Below are positions 20,699 to 33,300 of a stretch of DNA of 64,000 bases, in pieces. This DNA is from Lingula anatina. Lineage: Eukaryota; Brachiopoda; Lingulata; Lingulida; Lingulidae. The notes under the pieces were generated by a model that saw only the letters and a program-made list of their open reading frames with translations, had not been told where the DNA came from and made no database searches. Location of the stretch: NCBI RefSeq assembly GCF_001039355.2, contig NW_019775980.1:568316-632315 (forward strand). The letters are read 5' to 3'. How positions within the stretch are numbered: position 1 is the stretch's first letter; each line of letters starts with the position of its first letter. The translations under genes were made by a program, and so were the position numbers.

Positions 20699-23600
20699 TC
20701 ATATTCTAATCTTGTCACTAATGATGTCCCTGTACAGCTCCCCTGTCAAAGGCACATAGGTCTTCTTGGTGGCATCCAAAAAATAGAGAGGGTGAGGCAC
20801 AGCATCAGGATCAAAGCCTTGTTTCTTGAACTCTCCTTTAACTTGTTTGAAGGTAGATGTGAGCACCAACTCTGGCTGGATGCGTAGAAAGAGGGGCCTG
20901 GCATAAGATGGCAGCAGTTCTGTGCAGTGAGTGTACAACACCTTGAGAAGACCAGATGAGACCCGGCCTGTGCCCTGCAGAGTTATGACTGACATGCCAG
21001 CCTGACCATCATGACCTGAGAAAGGAGAAAAAGCAAAGTCCAATACCAAATAGATTTGAAATTCATTTTTTTTTTGGTAACTTGGCTGATGATCACTGTT
21101 CAAGATGGAGATAGTTACTGGAGATAACTGAGCCCTAAACAAACTTAACATAATATGTAGACACAATTCTGCTAGGTAAGCTTGGTTATCTGCCATATCA
21201 ATTTATCCATTTTGTACATTCTTGTACAATTTTGAGAGAATAGGGTATAAAACTGTAAAACATTTTCATTTTTCTTTACACCTGTCAAGAAAGTTAAAAT
21301 GTCAGTATCTGGTTAACACACCTGGGACTGGCACTCCATATGTACAAGCATCTTCTATTCCCTCCACATCAGCCAGGACATTACTCACTTCTGTTGTGGA
21401 GACATTCTCACCCTTCCATCTGTTAAATTGAAAGGAAAACAGCTGGCATGTAGTAAAGATGTAGTCTTTAGGGTCTTCTTAATATTTCCATGCTACTATC
21501 ATAAATCTTTCTGTCTTTCTAAGAAATCATTTGTAGCACCCCTTAACTGGTATGTGTTATATTCTGTTCAAGGAATAAAAATTTTAACAACCTTTGCTAA
21601 AAACTTGTACTTTTTAGTAAACGTGAATGTGAGGAATTCATGTGACAGCCCAGCGTTCCAAATAAACACATTTTTTTAGTTTGTTGGTCAAAAAGGCATT
21701 GACTGTAAGAGCTGTGGAACAGACATTGTGCTAATTATTTTTCTGTCCCAGATCTTTTATTTAATGTTTCTTACAAGTTTCACAAGATGTAATATTCTGG
21801 GCCCCTGCTTACCTAAAGGTGTCCCCAACTCTGTCACTGAAGTAGAGATAATACTCTGGATCATAGTAAAGCAGATCACCACTGTTGAAGTATGCATCAC
21901 CCTTCTTAAAAACATCATGCAGGATTTTCTTCTTTGTTTGCTCTTCTTTTCCCTTGTAGCCTTCAAATATCTGTCTTTTACTGATTTCACCAATCAACAG
22001 TCCTGGGGCATCTGGCAAGATCATTTTTATTTATATTATTATATTCTTTTTTTGAAATTATCAAAGTTTTACCATGCTTATTCTAAACTTCCATAGATAA
22101 TTAATGACAGTTTTACTAAACACTAAACAAGATCAAATGTATTGATCTTAGTTAATAATGTCCCTTGATAAAAAAAAATTCAATGCAAAAAATGCCTTTG
22201 GAAATTTGAGCAATATCTTTAGGAAACAAGTGATGGGTGATCATCAAACCCTCATTTCCAATTCCATATTCATCTTATTTTACCTGGACCTACTGGAATG
22301 CAGAGACCATTCTCATCTCTAATCACCTCTTCCTTTTCAATGTCAAATTTGACCAAATATGCTTTCTGGAACACATGCTGAAAATAAAGACCTTGGATTA
22401 ATTTTTGTTCTGGATAAAGATTTTAAAAAATTCATAAATGTCTGTGTTGCAAACCTTATTATCAATGAGTAACATTATCATTATAGTGCTAATGAAGTTC
22501 AAATTATGCCGTATGAAAAAAAAGGTTAAGTGTGTATGTGAAAGGGAGAATCACAGATTATTTTTTAGCAATCATGCATTTACAGATATGTAGCACAATT
22601 TCATCATTTACTAATATACTGAGAAAAAGCTTGATTACCTCTATTTCTCTGACAACAATAACATTTAATTCTTCAAAAAATGAATTTTCTAAACTGTTTA
22701 TAAAATATATCATCTATAAATGTATGGTTTAGTACCATTTTAGAAAGTCTTACACCTCGCCTAAAACCACTTACATACAACATACATATGACAAAACTCA
22801 CAGCTTAAACCACACATAATATTGTACTGAAAATATACAATACCAGAATTGGTGACAATCTTCCAACAGCCCCAACTTTATTGAACAAGTTGAAGAATCC
22901 CACGTTCCCCTCAGTGCATGCATAGAATTCATTAATTTTTGGAATTTGAAACCTCTCTTGAAATTCCTTCCAGATATCTGCCCTCAGTCCATTTCCCACT
23001 GCACAGCGGATGGAATGTTTAGCATCATCTGGATGCTTAAAAAAATAGATACAGCATATACAAACTCATAAATCTAGACAGGTATTGTTTCTTAATTTTA
23101 ATTGAGGTGCATGACAGTTTAATTCACATGACAGCATTACATTTCCTAGAATCAATTTTCAATGAATCTCCACTTCAGTACTTAAAGGTGCATTTTTTAC
23201 TTTACTCTCCATGCCTACTGTTGGTCATTTCATTAATGATGATGAATGATTTTACAGCCATTATTAAAAATTTTTGTGAATGAGAATGTTTGACTGTACA
23301 CATACACATGTACATGTAACCTAGGATCATCTACTTTCTACACATTTTACAAAAATAACAGCTGCCCAATGATATCCTACCCTTGGTCTGGATAAGAGAT
23401 AACGACATATTTCTCCAATGTACAAGAAGTAGGTTGCATGCTGTTCTCTACAATCTTCCCAAAAGTGAGAAGCTGAAAACTTCTTTTTGAGTAACATTGT
23501 GGCTCCTAAAATATATAATCCATGTTTTGTCAATAATGGTGAAACCAATATACACATACAGTTTGTGGATAGATAGATTACTGTTTCAAAGCTTTTTCTT

Positions 23601-25143
23601 TAATTATATGATAATATATATTTTGTGTCAAATCAGCACTTTTCCATTGCTCCCAATTTGGCTGCATCATGGTTCTGATAATAAAACATTTAATTTTCAA
23701 CAAGCATCTTAAAATCTGTGGACCAATTTGTGGCCTCTACTAGAAGTTAGGCTTAGGACTGTTATCCTATCCTCACACTAACTTTGGCATCTTTGCATTT
23801 TCTAATACATTAATTTTTCTGCTAATTGTCATATACATTTAGCTTTTCAATTCACCATAGTTTTGAAAATGATCTTGGACGATAACTACTTGACCAGAAG
23901 TAAAACCAATTATTCTAGCATGTAGCTCTACATGTTAGAATTATCTCTAAATAATTCCAACTAAAAATGGTTTACCTTCAGTGATCACTCCACCTAGACC
24001 TATAATGCATGCAGAGCTGTGATAGAGGGGAAGTGCAGTGTACACTCTGTCATCATGACTGAATCCAGCAACAGGCAAAATGAATGAACCCCTCAAGAAC
24101 CTGTACTGTCCAAGCACTGCTGGTTTTGGGAGACCTGCATTATTACAAAATATAAGTTGAATTGACAGACGCATTAAGATTTATGGTGTTTTTTATTAAT
24201 GGGGGAAAAATGATGGAATTTCTTACTTAACAGTCATCATTCTAGCAATATTTCTTTTCTATGACAATATTATGTATTGGCAATGAAAAATAACATTTTC
24301 AAGAGCATCATAATTATTCTAGGACACTATGAGACCTTGTTTTCAAACACTCATGGTTTCCCAACAATAAGAATAAGATTTGTAGGACACACAAACAAAC
24401 CGTAAAAGAAGAGCAAACTTATCTAATTTTTAAAAATAAATTTAGCAAGTTTCTTTTCAAAAGAATCAACCAACTGATTGTGTCCACAAGACCAAAATAG
24501 TTGCAAAAAATTATTTAAAAATTACAAGAACTTAAAAAAGCACTTAGAGAGTGCAAACCTCCAAACCACAATTTAATTGTTATTAACATTTATTACTTAT
24601 TAATTAGTTTATCAATTAATTGATTAATTGACTCAATTACATAGCCCTCTTGGCTGATGTTATTGTCTACAAAACAATGCACAATATCCATACTTAACAC
24701 TGATAAATTGTGGTGGTTGAGAGCATATCCTGACATACATGAAACAAAATAAATAAATAAAATGAAAAAAAAAATAAACAGCATAAATCTTTTCATTCAT
24801 ACTGAGACATTGTCAGTTTTCAAATCAAAACAATAGCAAACATCTTCCTACCTGTTGTTCCCGAGGTATAAATATAACACACTGGACTATTCCACTTTAA
24901 GCCACTTCTCCTGCTCTTTGGAATGGCAGCATTTGAAGTCCTGGACATTAAATCATCAAACGACTTAAACCCATCTTGTAATGTCTCTTGTGTTTGCCCC
25001 TGTACAAAGATGGAAACTCCATTGTTCTTCAAGTCTGGCAGCACATCCTGAGCAGCCTTCAGAAGTTCATCACCTTCAAGGAATTTACATGAAAAACTAT
25101 TACATACACATACAATCACTGACTCATGAGTGACCACCCCCCC

Positions 25144-25176
<33 letters not shown>

Positions 25177-25470
25177 AATCACCAATTTCCATAAACAACA
25201 TGAAAACGTTATGCAGTTAGAAAGTATTTGACCAAAAACAGCCTTTAACCATACACTTTGTTTGTTGCATAATGTACGTTGTTTACCTACCTTTACCAAT
25301 AACAAGAATCTTAGCCTCGCTTCTTGTGAAACACATCACCAGTGACTTTGCTCTCAGGTTGTGATTAAGGAGGGCAACGCCAACACCAATCTTCAGTAAT
25401 CCTGATACATAATATTATAATAATTTGATGACACTTTTATATCATATCTATCTATCTATCTATCTGGCTG

Positions 25471-25503
<33 letters not shown>

Positions 25504-26572
25504 ATATATATAATGAAATTAGATTTTGTATAACAACAGAAATCGACTGAGATTCAAGCTTTAGAGGTTTTGTGTTTTTAAAAGGGGTACTGTTTTCATA
25601 CTTAGTTTCTTCTGAAGTGAAAAATAGCCTTTGCAAAGTGTAACATAAAAGCAAAAATAAATAATGGCGTTTTAGAATGTCACCTCACCTATAAAAGTCC
25701 AAATAAATTCAGGCTCGTTGTAGATCATGATGGCCACAGTGTCACCACACTTCAAGCCCCATTCTTCCTCGGCCAGTCTGGCTACTTTGTTGGATTGTTC
25801 ATTCACGTAGGACCACGTGTACTCTTTGCCCTGTAAAGACCATAGCACAATCAGATTCCATACAATTTTCTGTTATCTGTTAAGCATTGTATGAATCCAT
25901 ATTACACACATAAAAAGTTTTATTTATATCTTCAGAAACATAATACACCCATGCATATTTGGCATTTCTTACTGTAATTTCTCACTAGATTGGGATAAAA
26001 GTTAAATTAGAGGCCTCTGTGCCAATTAAAGATAATAAAATGAATAAATAAAAAACTGGTTTGTTTAAACTTCTTAAATAACAAAAATAAGTTCCTTTTA
26101 ACAAAATTTTGAATGGAAAGGTAGGTTGAAGCTTAAGTCAAAAAGTGTTTGTTTTTAAAGAGTAAATAAAAATCATAAATCCTGAAATAATGTTTGAAAC
26201 AAATGACGCTTTCTCCAAATACTAATAATACATACACCGAACTTATATACAATCTAATCTAATCTAATCCAACAGTTATAATCCATCAAATAACAGCTAC
26301 TATTTTGAAGGTATAACCTCAATGTCAACTGTTTACTTATCAACTCTCACCTCAAACACAATCATTGGTTTGTTGGGAAATTTAGCAGCCTGGTCATCAA
26401 AAACGTCAGCAATCATCATCTGGTTTCTGACGCAGTACTCAAACTTCTTCAAACTCTTGATCATCTGTATGATGTAAGACAGATCCTTCCACACCCATGG
26501 CCATTTGAAGTGCACAAATAACAGCCCTCCTGCTATTCCAGCAATGGAGGAAAAAAGGACTTCAGACCACAT
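20699..26572 (-). CDS. SLC27A: SLC27/FATP very-long-chain acyl-CoA synthetase
   Basis: Eleven coding exons, 5' to 3': 26351-26572, 25689-25830, 25291-25401, 24852-25073, 23976-24134, 23381-23505, 22844-23035, 22284-22377, 21813-22011, 21322-21419 and 20699-21015. All junctions keep frame and total 626 aa, close to the 620 aa of vertebrate FATP2. Residues about 4-22 are a membrane segment. [13 protein letters not shown] (from about 224) is the AMP-binding loop, FYACTEGN (about 364) the second ATP motif, and [17 protein letters not shown] (about 481-497) the FATP signature. The enzyme activates long and very long chain fatty acids to acyl-CoA and promotes uptake, at ER, peroxisomal or plasma membrane. 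An acceptor AG just before 26581 implies an upstream non-coding exon. Which vertebrate FATP it is closest to is not resolved, though length suggests the FATP2/FATP6 side. Confidence 0.93.
25145..25175. repeat. Poly-A run in SLC27 intron 3
   Basis: 31 consecutive A on the plus strand, next to a short C run, inside an intron. Confidence 0.9.
25443..25512. repeat. (CTAT)n microsatellite in SLC27 intron 2
   Basis: About 14 tetranucleotide units, interrupted once by CTGG and CTGT, grading into a short TA run. Confidence 0.9.
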
Positions 26573-26828
26573 TTCACAGAAGCTGAAAAGACATTAATTT
26601 GAATATCATTTGAAGAAAAATTCATGACATTATATTGCTTTTCACTTCAACTACAATTAAACCCACCTCAACTTTCTAAGCTTGAAGGTCCCCTACACAC
26701 CATGTACTAACTATTCACATATCAAATAATGTCTCTGACAAGGGTCCTTGACGTTAATAAGTGGACTATTCATGAATTGTATAATTATTCTGATAAATGA
26801 TACCAAGGGTGGAATGAAATGCACTACA

Positions 26829-26996
26829 CAGGCCCGTAGCCAGCAATTTCAGAGGGGGGGGGGTTGTTTTCTGAAAAAGTGGACCTTTTACCATAAAATC
26901 CGCAAGTACATAGACCAAATTTTACCCAGGGTGGACCTTTTTCCAGCAAAAAAGGTGGTTCTTTCGAATCCCCGAACCCCCCTGGCTATGGGCCTG
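26829..26996. mobile_element. MITE, CAGGCCCGTAGCCAG family, copy 4
   Basis: Ends CAGGCCCGTAGCCAG and CTGGCTATGGGCCTG, 168 bp. CTACA on both sides is a 5-bp target duplication, matching the 5-bp CGCAA of copy 1. Confidence 0.85.
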
Positions 26997-27921
26997 CTAC
27001 ATGTTTGATGTATTCTACATGCATGTATGCTGAACATACAAATTGCTCCTTCAGTTTGGCACATGGGCAATATAAATTACTTACAACAAATTAGTATACC
27101 ACTTTAATTAATAGTTGATTCCATGTGCTTGTAGCTAAAAAGTAATTTTTAAAACCTCCTTAGTTTAGAGAACCTCCAATAGTCATAATAACTTATATAT
27201 GTATGATTTAGAGATATATTTATAGACATAATTAATTTCCATAAAAAGCAATCTGTAACTGATGGAAAATAGCATGTTAATTTAAAATGTTTCTACAATT
27301 AAGTTTCAATATATTCAGATCTATGTCTATTTGGCAGGTTGCATGTCAGCTGTTAAACTTGATTCAAAATGCAACCAGTAATTGAAAGAAAATAGTAGGT
27401 TTATTTCAAATGTATCTACAGTTATGTTTTAATTTACACAGATATGATGTGACAGGATGCATGTCAGCTTTGGAAGTTTATTTAAAATGGAAATTAAGAT
27501 TTAAAAGGGAGAGTGAGAGATAAACAGAGAGGGAGATACATAGATAGATGGCAAGATGGACAGACCCACACAGTGAGAGTCTACAGGGTTTTGTAGAAAT
27601 TAACCATGAACTATGTATAGAAGCATAAAATTACAAATGTCTGTCTCAGCTGGCTTAATTATTGATGCAAGGCAACAACAGAAGAACTTGAAAAACCATG
27701 CAAAATTATATGGGCCCCGAATACAACTCTATGTCCAAGGTCCAGTCACTACGACTAACTTGCTTACAGACGCCTTATGAGGATCAGATGCAAGCATAAA
27801 AGATCATTCCAATTGAAACCATTGGTCTACATACATGTAGATAGATCCAACTCTGCAGGGACTCTTGCTGAATGCAATCAATTTTACATACACCTCATCC
27901 TTTACGTAGACCCATTATTTC

Positions 27922-28107
27922 CAGTGGCAGATTTATAGGGGGGGGGGGGGGGGTCAGGAGGGAACTGACCGTCCCTTCAATTTCTGGTCCCCTCTTGTAA
28001 TTAGCATTTTGACTAGCTGAATCATAGTTCTAAACCATACCAAATGGCACTGTTCACCCTTCAGCGGGGCCCGAACCCCCCTTCAAATAATCCTGGATCC
28101 GCCCCTG
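27922..28107. mobile_element. MITE, CAGTGGCGGATCC-end family
   Basis: Starts CAGTGGCAGATTTATAGGG with a run of G and ends TCCTGGATCCGCCCCTG, 186 bp. The last 30 bp match those of the element at 16313, including CTTCAAATAATCCTGG. Non-coding. Confidence 0.65.
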
Positions 28108-28235
28108 GTTTCAATGGGAATGAGCCTTAATTAAGGTAGTTAACAGAGGGCAATCTCTATTATTAAACTCCAGAAACTAAAAATAAGGATTAAGACAACT
28201 GTTTTCTGTGCCTCACAAAGTTAAACACTGTTACA

Positions 28236-28465
28236 TCCCATTTCCATAGATTTTTAGATCGATCTATCCCTGTGGGGAGTCTCACTAGATTACTGTCAGC
28301 TTGGCCGGCTTAAGGGTCTGTCCCGCCTACTAAAAGCTGTAAGGGGGTAATTAACTATGGTGCCCGCTTGGCTGACTGCAATTTAGCGTGAACCCCCAGG
28401 GAGTTAGGTCGATCTAAAACTTAATCTTTAGATCGATCTAAATCTCTGGGAAAGCACCCTTAAAT
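28236..28465. mobile_element. MITE, GATCGATC family, copy 1
   Basis: The body matches the elements at 35386, 53034 and 54223: TTTAGATCGATCTATCCC, GGGGAGTCTCACTAGATT, CCTACTAAAAGCTGTAA, CCCCCAGGGAGTTAGGTCGA. The ends are somewhat eroded (CATTTCCATAGATTT on the left, AAATCTCTGGGAAAGC on the right). It carries an extra internal GATCGATC block. Confidence 0.7.
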
Positions 28466-29201
28466 GTAGATGAGATGAAAAAACTTGACATACAAAAGCA
28501 AGAATGTAGGGTCTCAGGCTTAATTACTATGGTTTAAATTATACCATCTAATAAGGTACATGCAGCCCTATTATATATGCCACTTATGCATGGAGGTGGG
28601 CTAAAATGCCCCACCTCCTTCATATCCTGGACCTCCGAGCATTAGATAATCAGTGCACTTGATTCTCTGTAAACCACTGTACACCTCCCTATAGTGCAAC
28701 CTGTAAGTGATGTAATGAGCAACCTGCGCCCTCGATCTCGTCCATATATATATGTTAAATTGTTTTTATATCTAATTACACATTTTACACCAGACATCAT
28801 GTAATTTTCTAATGCCAATACTTTGCCTCAGTTTTCGGCCTAACTCAACCTACTTTGTGTATCTAGCACACACAGACGCGCGCGCCCGACACACATGCAT
28901 GATAACAAGAATGTACATTCTCCACGTACTGCATATATGTTTGTTGGAGCTTGTAAACACACCCCAGCTTTCTCGTTGCTCGACCCTTCTCATCTAATTT
29001 ACACATCATATGCTTAGCCCATACTGTCCATTTTAGACCGATCAAGGTACATTTGTCATACATGTAACCGTAATCCTGAGATGGAGAGTTTGGGTGAGAT
29101 TCACATATTCCTACTATTCCTACAGAGTCGGTACAAAGTAATTATATTTCTGCATCTGACTGAAAAGTAAATATGAATTCGTGTCACTAAAATACACTAA
29201 C

Positions 29202-29300
29202 CTTCCCAATAAGCAGAGTAAAATGTTGTTGCAGCACTCCAATCTTCATGAATCTTCGCTTCTCGCCCTACTTTGGCTTGACCTATATTGCCGCCTACAT
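29202..29300 (-). promoter_or_regulatory. Candidate non-coding first exon and promoter of SLC27
   Basis: On the minus strand, CTGCTTATTGGGAAG is followed by a good donor (GTTAGT, at 29196-29201). The first coding exon has an acceptor 9 bp before its ATG and so needs an upstream partner. Sequence above 29300 is locally richer in CG. The exon's 5' end and the link itself are inferred. Confidence 0.3.
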
Positions 29301-29779
29301 TCAAAGTACTTTGCATTCAAACAATGCTCAGCGGACTATGAAAGGAGCATTTAGTTCCACTAGACTTTACGGTCAAACGTGAGCGACGACCGACAAATAT
29401 TTTGTTACCCCCATTCCCCACAAAAATAATAATATAAAATAACTAAAATAAAATAAAATAAACAAAAAATAAGAATAAATAAATAAAATTGGAAAAATCC
29501 GACTGGTGCTCTGTGCTCGGACGGGTCTACATTACAGTAGTCACACGAACTGATACGTAGGCCTACCCAATTTAAAAACATGTAGGACCAAGTAGGCTAT
29601 AATAAAATTAAATATAAGGCCTGGCTTTTGCCGTGAAAAAACATGAAAAAAAATCTTATACGTAAGTTTGGCTCATTGTCGTGTGTGATCTGAGTGCAGG
29701 CTTCTCCATTGAAAATATCGGAGTTCAATGTTCATGGATGTTGAACCCTTTATATGTAAACCTAATTGAACAAAGATGA

Positions 29780-30036
29780 CAATTCAATTTCAATTTCAAT
29801 TTCAGTTCATTTATTTCTCCTCGACGGAGTCTTGTGATATCAGACTATATTACGTTTGGGTGGTTTTCAGTATAAAGAAAGCAACTTAATTAATTTGATC
29901 TCAAAACTAAATTCTTAATTTATTTATTTATTGTATTATTTTATTATTTTACTCTGTATATTGCTCCAAAAGGAAAATGATTTCCGATTTTTATAATTGG
30001 CTAAATAAACTCTTATCTTATCTTATCTTAACAGCC
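29780..30036 (+). mobile_element. Retroposon-like 3' tail ending in (TTATC)n
   Basis: The segment begins with TTTCAA repeats and TTTATTTCTCC. It ends with CTAAATAAACTCTTATC followed by tandem TTATC units. This arrangement is typical of the 3' ends of invertebrate LINEs or SINEs with simple-repeat tails. No reverse transcriptase sequence is present, so it is at most a truncated copy. Confidence 0.35.
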
Positions 30037-30545
30037 AATTCGTTTTTCAAAATTTCTCTTGGGGGGTTTTAGAGCCCTCTATGAGAGTCCCTTCTAGCTG
30101 GTTGAAAAGTTTGAAGACAGGGCCCAAAGCGGCGGGATGCAAGGATCTTGTACATGTAAGTAGGTGCACGGCTCACGCTCCAGTATTTGTATAAGTAAGA
30201 AAGTAAAAGTTTGAAAATATTTTCTGTTAACTTTTATTTATTGTGAATATGAAACCATTTAAAAGAATTGTTTTAATCCCGGGGCGTCGAATCTACTCCG
30301 TTTAAGTTGGTAGACGTTACCACACGATATACATGTAGTATCTCCGCCACTTTCTTAAATTTTCATGACATTTGGCTGATTAAAAGTATTATTAGAATAT
30401 CCAATTTGACTAAAAGATTTAATATACAACCCATTGCAATATTATTTCATTTTGAAACAAGACTTTATTGTACAAAAAGAGACATGCATAATATTATGTC
30501 GACCTGAGTACAATTTAATATACCAATGTGTATAATTAAATATGT

Positions 30546-30620
30546 GTCCGAGTTGGTGGCGCGGCGGTTATTCTAACTTGGAGTCTTGGGTTCGATGCCC
30601 GCAGAGGAGAGAAGTGTATG
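30546..30620 (+). mobile_element. tRNA-derived SINE fragment
   Basis: GTCCGAGTTGGTGGCGCGG is followed 30-odd bp later by TTGGGTTCGATGCCCGC. The latter fits the RNA polymerase III B box (GGTTCGANNCC) within a T-arm. The upstream part is only A-box-like, and no acceptor stem closes, so it is not a functional tRNA gene. A tRNA-related SINE head is the likeliest reading. Confidence 0.5.
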
Positions 30621-31700
30621 GTAAAAGTGTGTACTTATGTTTGTTAATTAAACTGTGAGTGAATGAAGGGGGGGGGGGGGGTTTCACCTGGAAAACCTGT
30701 ATGACAGCTGTGATCCCCCTTGCAGGGCCGTGAATTCAACAGTGTATATAAATCACAATTCAGTTTTGTTATTAGTCATGAATGAAAAAAAAATCACTAA
30801 AAATGAACGACAAAAGAAGAGAATATGAAATTCTAAAAGGGCATCTAAAAAGTGGCTTATAAGTGAAATGTCTTTTTGGTTTGTTTGTTTGATAGAATTT
30901 GAATAGATTAGATGCCGATTTTGACAGAGTGAAAACTAACATATAGTAAAAGCAAGAACCATTTTCAGCTTATTTAATGAAATATTCATCTATGGAGATA
31001 CAAGCGAACAGCAAAATTAAGAGTTTGGTAAATTTTGTATAATCATAGACACTAAGAGGTTGACATTTTTCGTAGCCTTCTTTCCTAACCTCGAAATCAT
31101 GTCCATGGAATTCTTTCAAGGATAAAAAGACCGAAATTTTAGTTCATGTGGTTCGAAAAATTTAAACAGATGTTTGATGTTTCGAATTTCTTACCCCACC
31201 TTCCCCCGGATTCCTACCCTTAAGGGACCGTGCCCATAACCCTATCGTACTAGCTGGATCAATCTACCTCCTTGCATTCAGTTTAAGCGGCTTAAATGAC
31301 TGTCACAACTATCGTAACTTGGGTAAAGTCGAAAATCTTTGTGGATCATGATGTAGTTCATGTTGCTTCGCGAGGGGGCATGCCAGACAATTAAACTGAT
31401 TGCATTGGCGAAAAGTTTCTATGCGCCGTTTACGTTCTCCAAAAGTCGCACGATGGACGTGCTCCTCACGTTAATAATTTTGTACTGGTATTTTTCCTCT
31501 CAAACCTTTTAGAACGTTCATGTCAGTGGGAATATTCGGGGATAAAGATATGACTCAGTGATTTATATGAGTTTCAACAAATACATAGTATTAAACTTCT
31601 TTTTTTCTAACATTTATTTACCCAAATTTTCCAACATTAGTATGAATAATTTTGAAAATAAAACTGATGCATTTTGTATTGAACAGATAAATGCATTCAA

Positions 31701-31701
<1 letters not shown>

Positions 31702-31749
<48 letters not shown>
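31702..31749. repeat. (AAT)n microsatellite
   Basis: Sixteen or so trinucleotide units. Read on the minus strand it produces a spurious poly-leucine open frame. Confidence 0.95.
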
Positions 31750-31751
<2 letters not shown>

Positions 31752-33300
31752 GTTTGTAGTAGCAAGAAATTATAAATTGTCTGAATACTAGACCTGTGGA
31801 GTAATAACCAAATAAACAAAGTGCTATTACATACAAATTAAAATTGTCTTGTGATATACTTGCTTTAAATACACTAAATTGGCTTCTGAAGCAAATAATT
31901 TGACATATTAAGTTGTAGAATTCATGGATTTGCTTTTATATAAAACAGTTGTGACCAGAACATGCTTCACTGATATTGCTAATATGGCTAATACCTATTG
32001 TATGCTAAACCTATTTTTATACAAGATCTCTAAAAGGTGTCAACAATTTGGCAAAAAAGTTATTTGGCCATTCACATACTTACATTTCAAATGGAAGATT
32101 TCAATTTCTTGATTAAATTTAAATTGGCACTGGATAAATTATCCTGACCTTGGAACACTGTCGTCATGGGATGGATCTAGTCCATTAAGATTATCTTACA
32201 AAAGAATATTGCTGCTGAAGGCAGAATTCCCCAACATTGGTCAAAGTATTTTAAATGTTAATTATTAGCAGTTAAATGCTTATAACAGGCTATTCATAAA
32301 TATTTCATATGAAATGTAATGTGTAAGTTTTAATTAGCAAAGAAAAAAATTCTGATCAGACTATTGCATACTGTCTGAAAACATTTGAAAAAAAAACTTG
32401 ATTTTAAAATTTTAAGAATATAGGTTTTGAATGGACTTCTTTTGTATTTCATTAACTAGTTAACTAATAAGTTTATTAATTAGCCAACCAATTAATCTGT
32501 GAATTAAAATTTAGCTAATTAATCAGTTAATTGATAATTAATGATAATAAGAAATGAGATTATTAATTCACTAATTGATGAACTAAACAAATGATCAAAG
32601 ATTGCTTTGACTCTCCAAGTGCTTTTCAACTTTCAAATATATATTCTCAGTATATGGCACTTTTCTCTTTTTAAATAAGTTTCCAGAAACACTGCCAAAT
32701 TACACACTTTTAAATCTTTCAAATAATAATAAATAAAATAATAAATAAATAAGAGTCTTTCAAAAGTAAGAAAAAATCCAGTGTTAACTATAAATAGTTT
32801 GTCTTCAGAATACATAGCACAACATGAAACATTATAAACTGTTTTAATTCAGCAACCTAATCAATGATGATTTCAGATATTCAATATAAAACAAAACTGC
32901 CTGGCAATTTCAGAACATTAGATACCAACATTAAAAAGTCAAAAACATTTTCCACAGTATTTATGAAACATATTCCTAACATTGTAGTGTCATTAAAAAC
33001 CTTATACAAAGCTTACATTGTAATCATGGGTAAACAACCCATATCTTTATCTTCAAACAATAAGGTAAAACTGTAATCTTGTTTTCAGGATGTTTTGGAT
33101 TGACAGCAAAACATCCTTGCTTATAGATAAAATATCTGATAGCAAAATTATGTGCAATATGTTACAATACATAAAACATGATTCTTGATGCAGTGTCTAT
33201 ACCAAACAGCTATGTATAAATGCAATGAAATAAGCAATAAAGCAAAATATAATATTTAAAGCAGTATATTGTGTGTGTCCTTTCACAGTTATCTTCTGTA

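Larger units (their letters stand above)
26573..29201. other. SLC27 5' intron or upstream region
   Basis: No coding exon is seen. It holds a CAGGCCCGTAGCCAG MITE (26829), a CAGTGGC-end MITE (27922) and a GATCGATC-family MITE (28236). If the candidate leader exon at 29202 is real, all of this is the first intron of the SLC27 gene. Confidence 0.45.
29301..33300. other. Intergenic region between SLC27 and SWEET
   Basis: No coding exon is recognised. Contents are AT-rich DNA with a retroposon-like 3' tail (29780-30036), a tRNA-derived fragment (30546-30620), a G run at 30668-30681, an (AAT)n run at 31702-31749 and a palindrome-rich TTAATTA stretch around 32450-32585. Confidence 0.45.

Noticed and set aside
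30546-30620. Functional tRNA gene
   Set aside because: A B box is present, but the acceptor and D stems do not close, so it is better read as a SINE fragment.
31618-31836. Minus-strand open frame with a long leucine run
   Set aside because: The leucines are a translation of the (AAT)n microsatellite.
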